Of a stretch of 5,940 bases of DNA, positions 5,920-5,940 are shown in pieces. Source of the DNA: an uncultured Coriobacteriaceae bacterium (lineage in GTDB: Bacteria; Actinomycetota; Coriobacteriia; Coriobacteriales; UMGS124); the NCBI GenBank assembly GCA_902783515.1, contig CACZRK010000162.1, positions 1 through 5,940 on the forward strand, read 5' to 3'. The notes under the pieces were generated by a model that saw only the letters and a program-made list of their open reading frames with translations, had not been told where the DNA came from and did no database searches. Both the position numbers and the translations under genes were made by a program. Within the stretch, counting starts at the first letter, position 1. Every line of letters begins with the position of its first letter.

Positions 5920-5940
5920 CTATTCCTGCGCGTCGCCGTA
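5920..5940 (-). CDS. Possible 3' end of a convergent gene, cut by the window edge
   Basis: Read on the minus strand from the window edge, the codons give Y-G-D-A-Q-E followed by TAG at 5922-5920. The stop lies 37 nt before the terminator-like hairpin, as expected for a convergent gene ending there. Six codons cannot identify a protein and could occur by chance. Confidence 0.25.
   Translation of the reverse strand, partial: YGDAQE

Overview
The window is high in G+C, with strong G/C bias at third codon positions and compact, separately oriented genes. Its content is an alanine/sodium symporter, a Frm2-type nitroreductase, a YgiD/DODA-type dioxygenase and a CmpB-like (PF06541) membrane protein. 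This suggests a high-GC Gram-positive, and the CmpB-like protein points towards Coriobacteriia (Olsenella/Atopobium-like). That placement is inferred from gene content and composition only; there is no rRNA or other marker here.

Layout. (1) 3-830 (+): a protein that aligns along its length with the HemN/HemW radical-SAM family, but all three iron-sulfur cysteines and the SAM-binding glycine motif are gone, so it looks like a pseudoenzyme. (2) 831-982: an intergenic region with a 34-nt hairpin and a probable -10 element. (3) 983-2515 (+): an AGCS-family Na+/amino acid symporter with an unusual charged C-terminal tail. (4) 2516-2856: a 341-bp gap between two convergent genes, carrying seven copies of a 10-bp core (CGNNYGGGAG) on both strands, some paired as hairpins. 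(5) 2857-3432 (-): a small nitroreductase. (6) 3511-4341 (-): a 4,5-DOPA-dioxygenase-like class III extradiol enzyme, probably cotranscribed with the nitroreductase 78 nt downstream. (7) 4342-4682: a divergent control region. (8) 4683-5777 (+): a CmpB-like membrane protein with a long coiled-coil tail. (9) 5778-5940: a strong, probably bidirectional terminator hairpin, then what may be the last codons of a convergent gene.

The genes do not form one pathway. The dioxygenase and nitroreductase form the only plausible operon, suggesting oxidative or reductive handling of aromatic or electrophilic compounds. The symporter and the CmpB-like protein look like independent transcription units. The two observations most worth following are the degenerate radical-SAM protein and the repeat cluster at 2573-2820. 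No mobile element, CRISPR array, tRNA or rRNA was seen.
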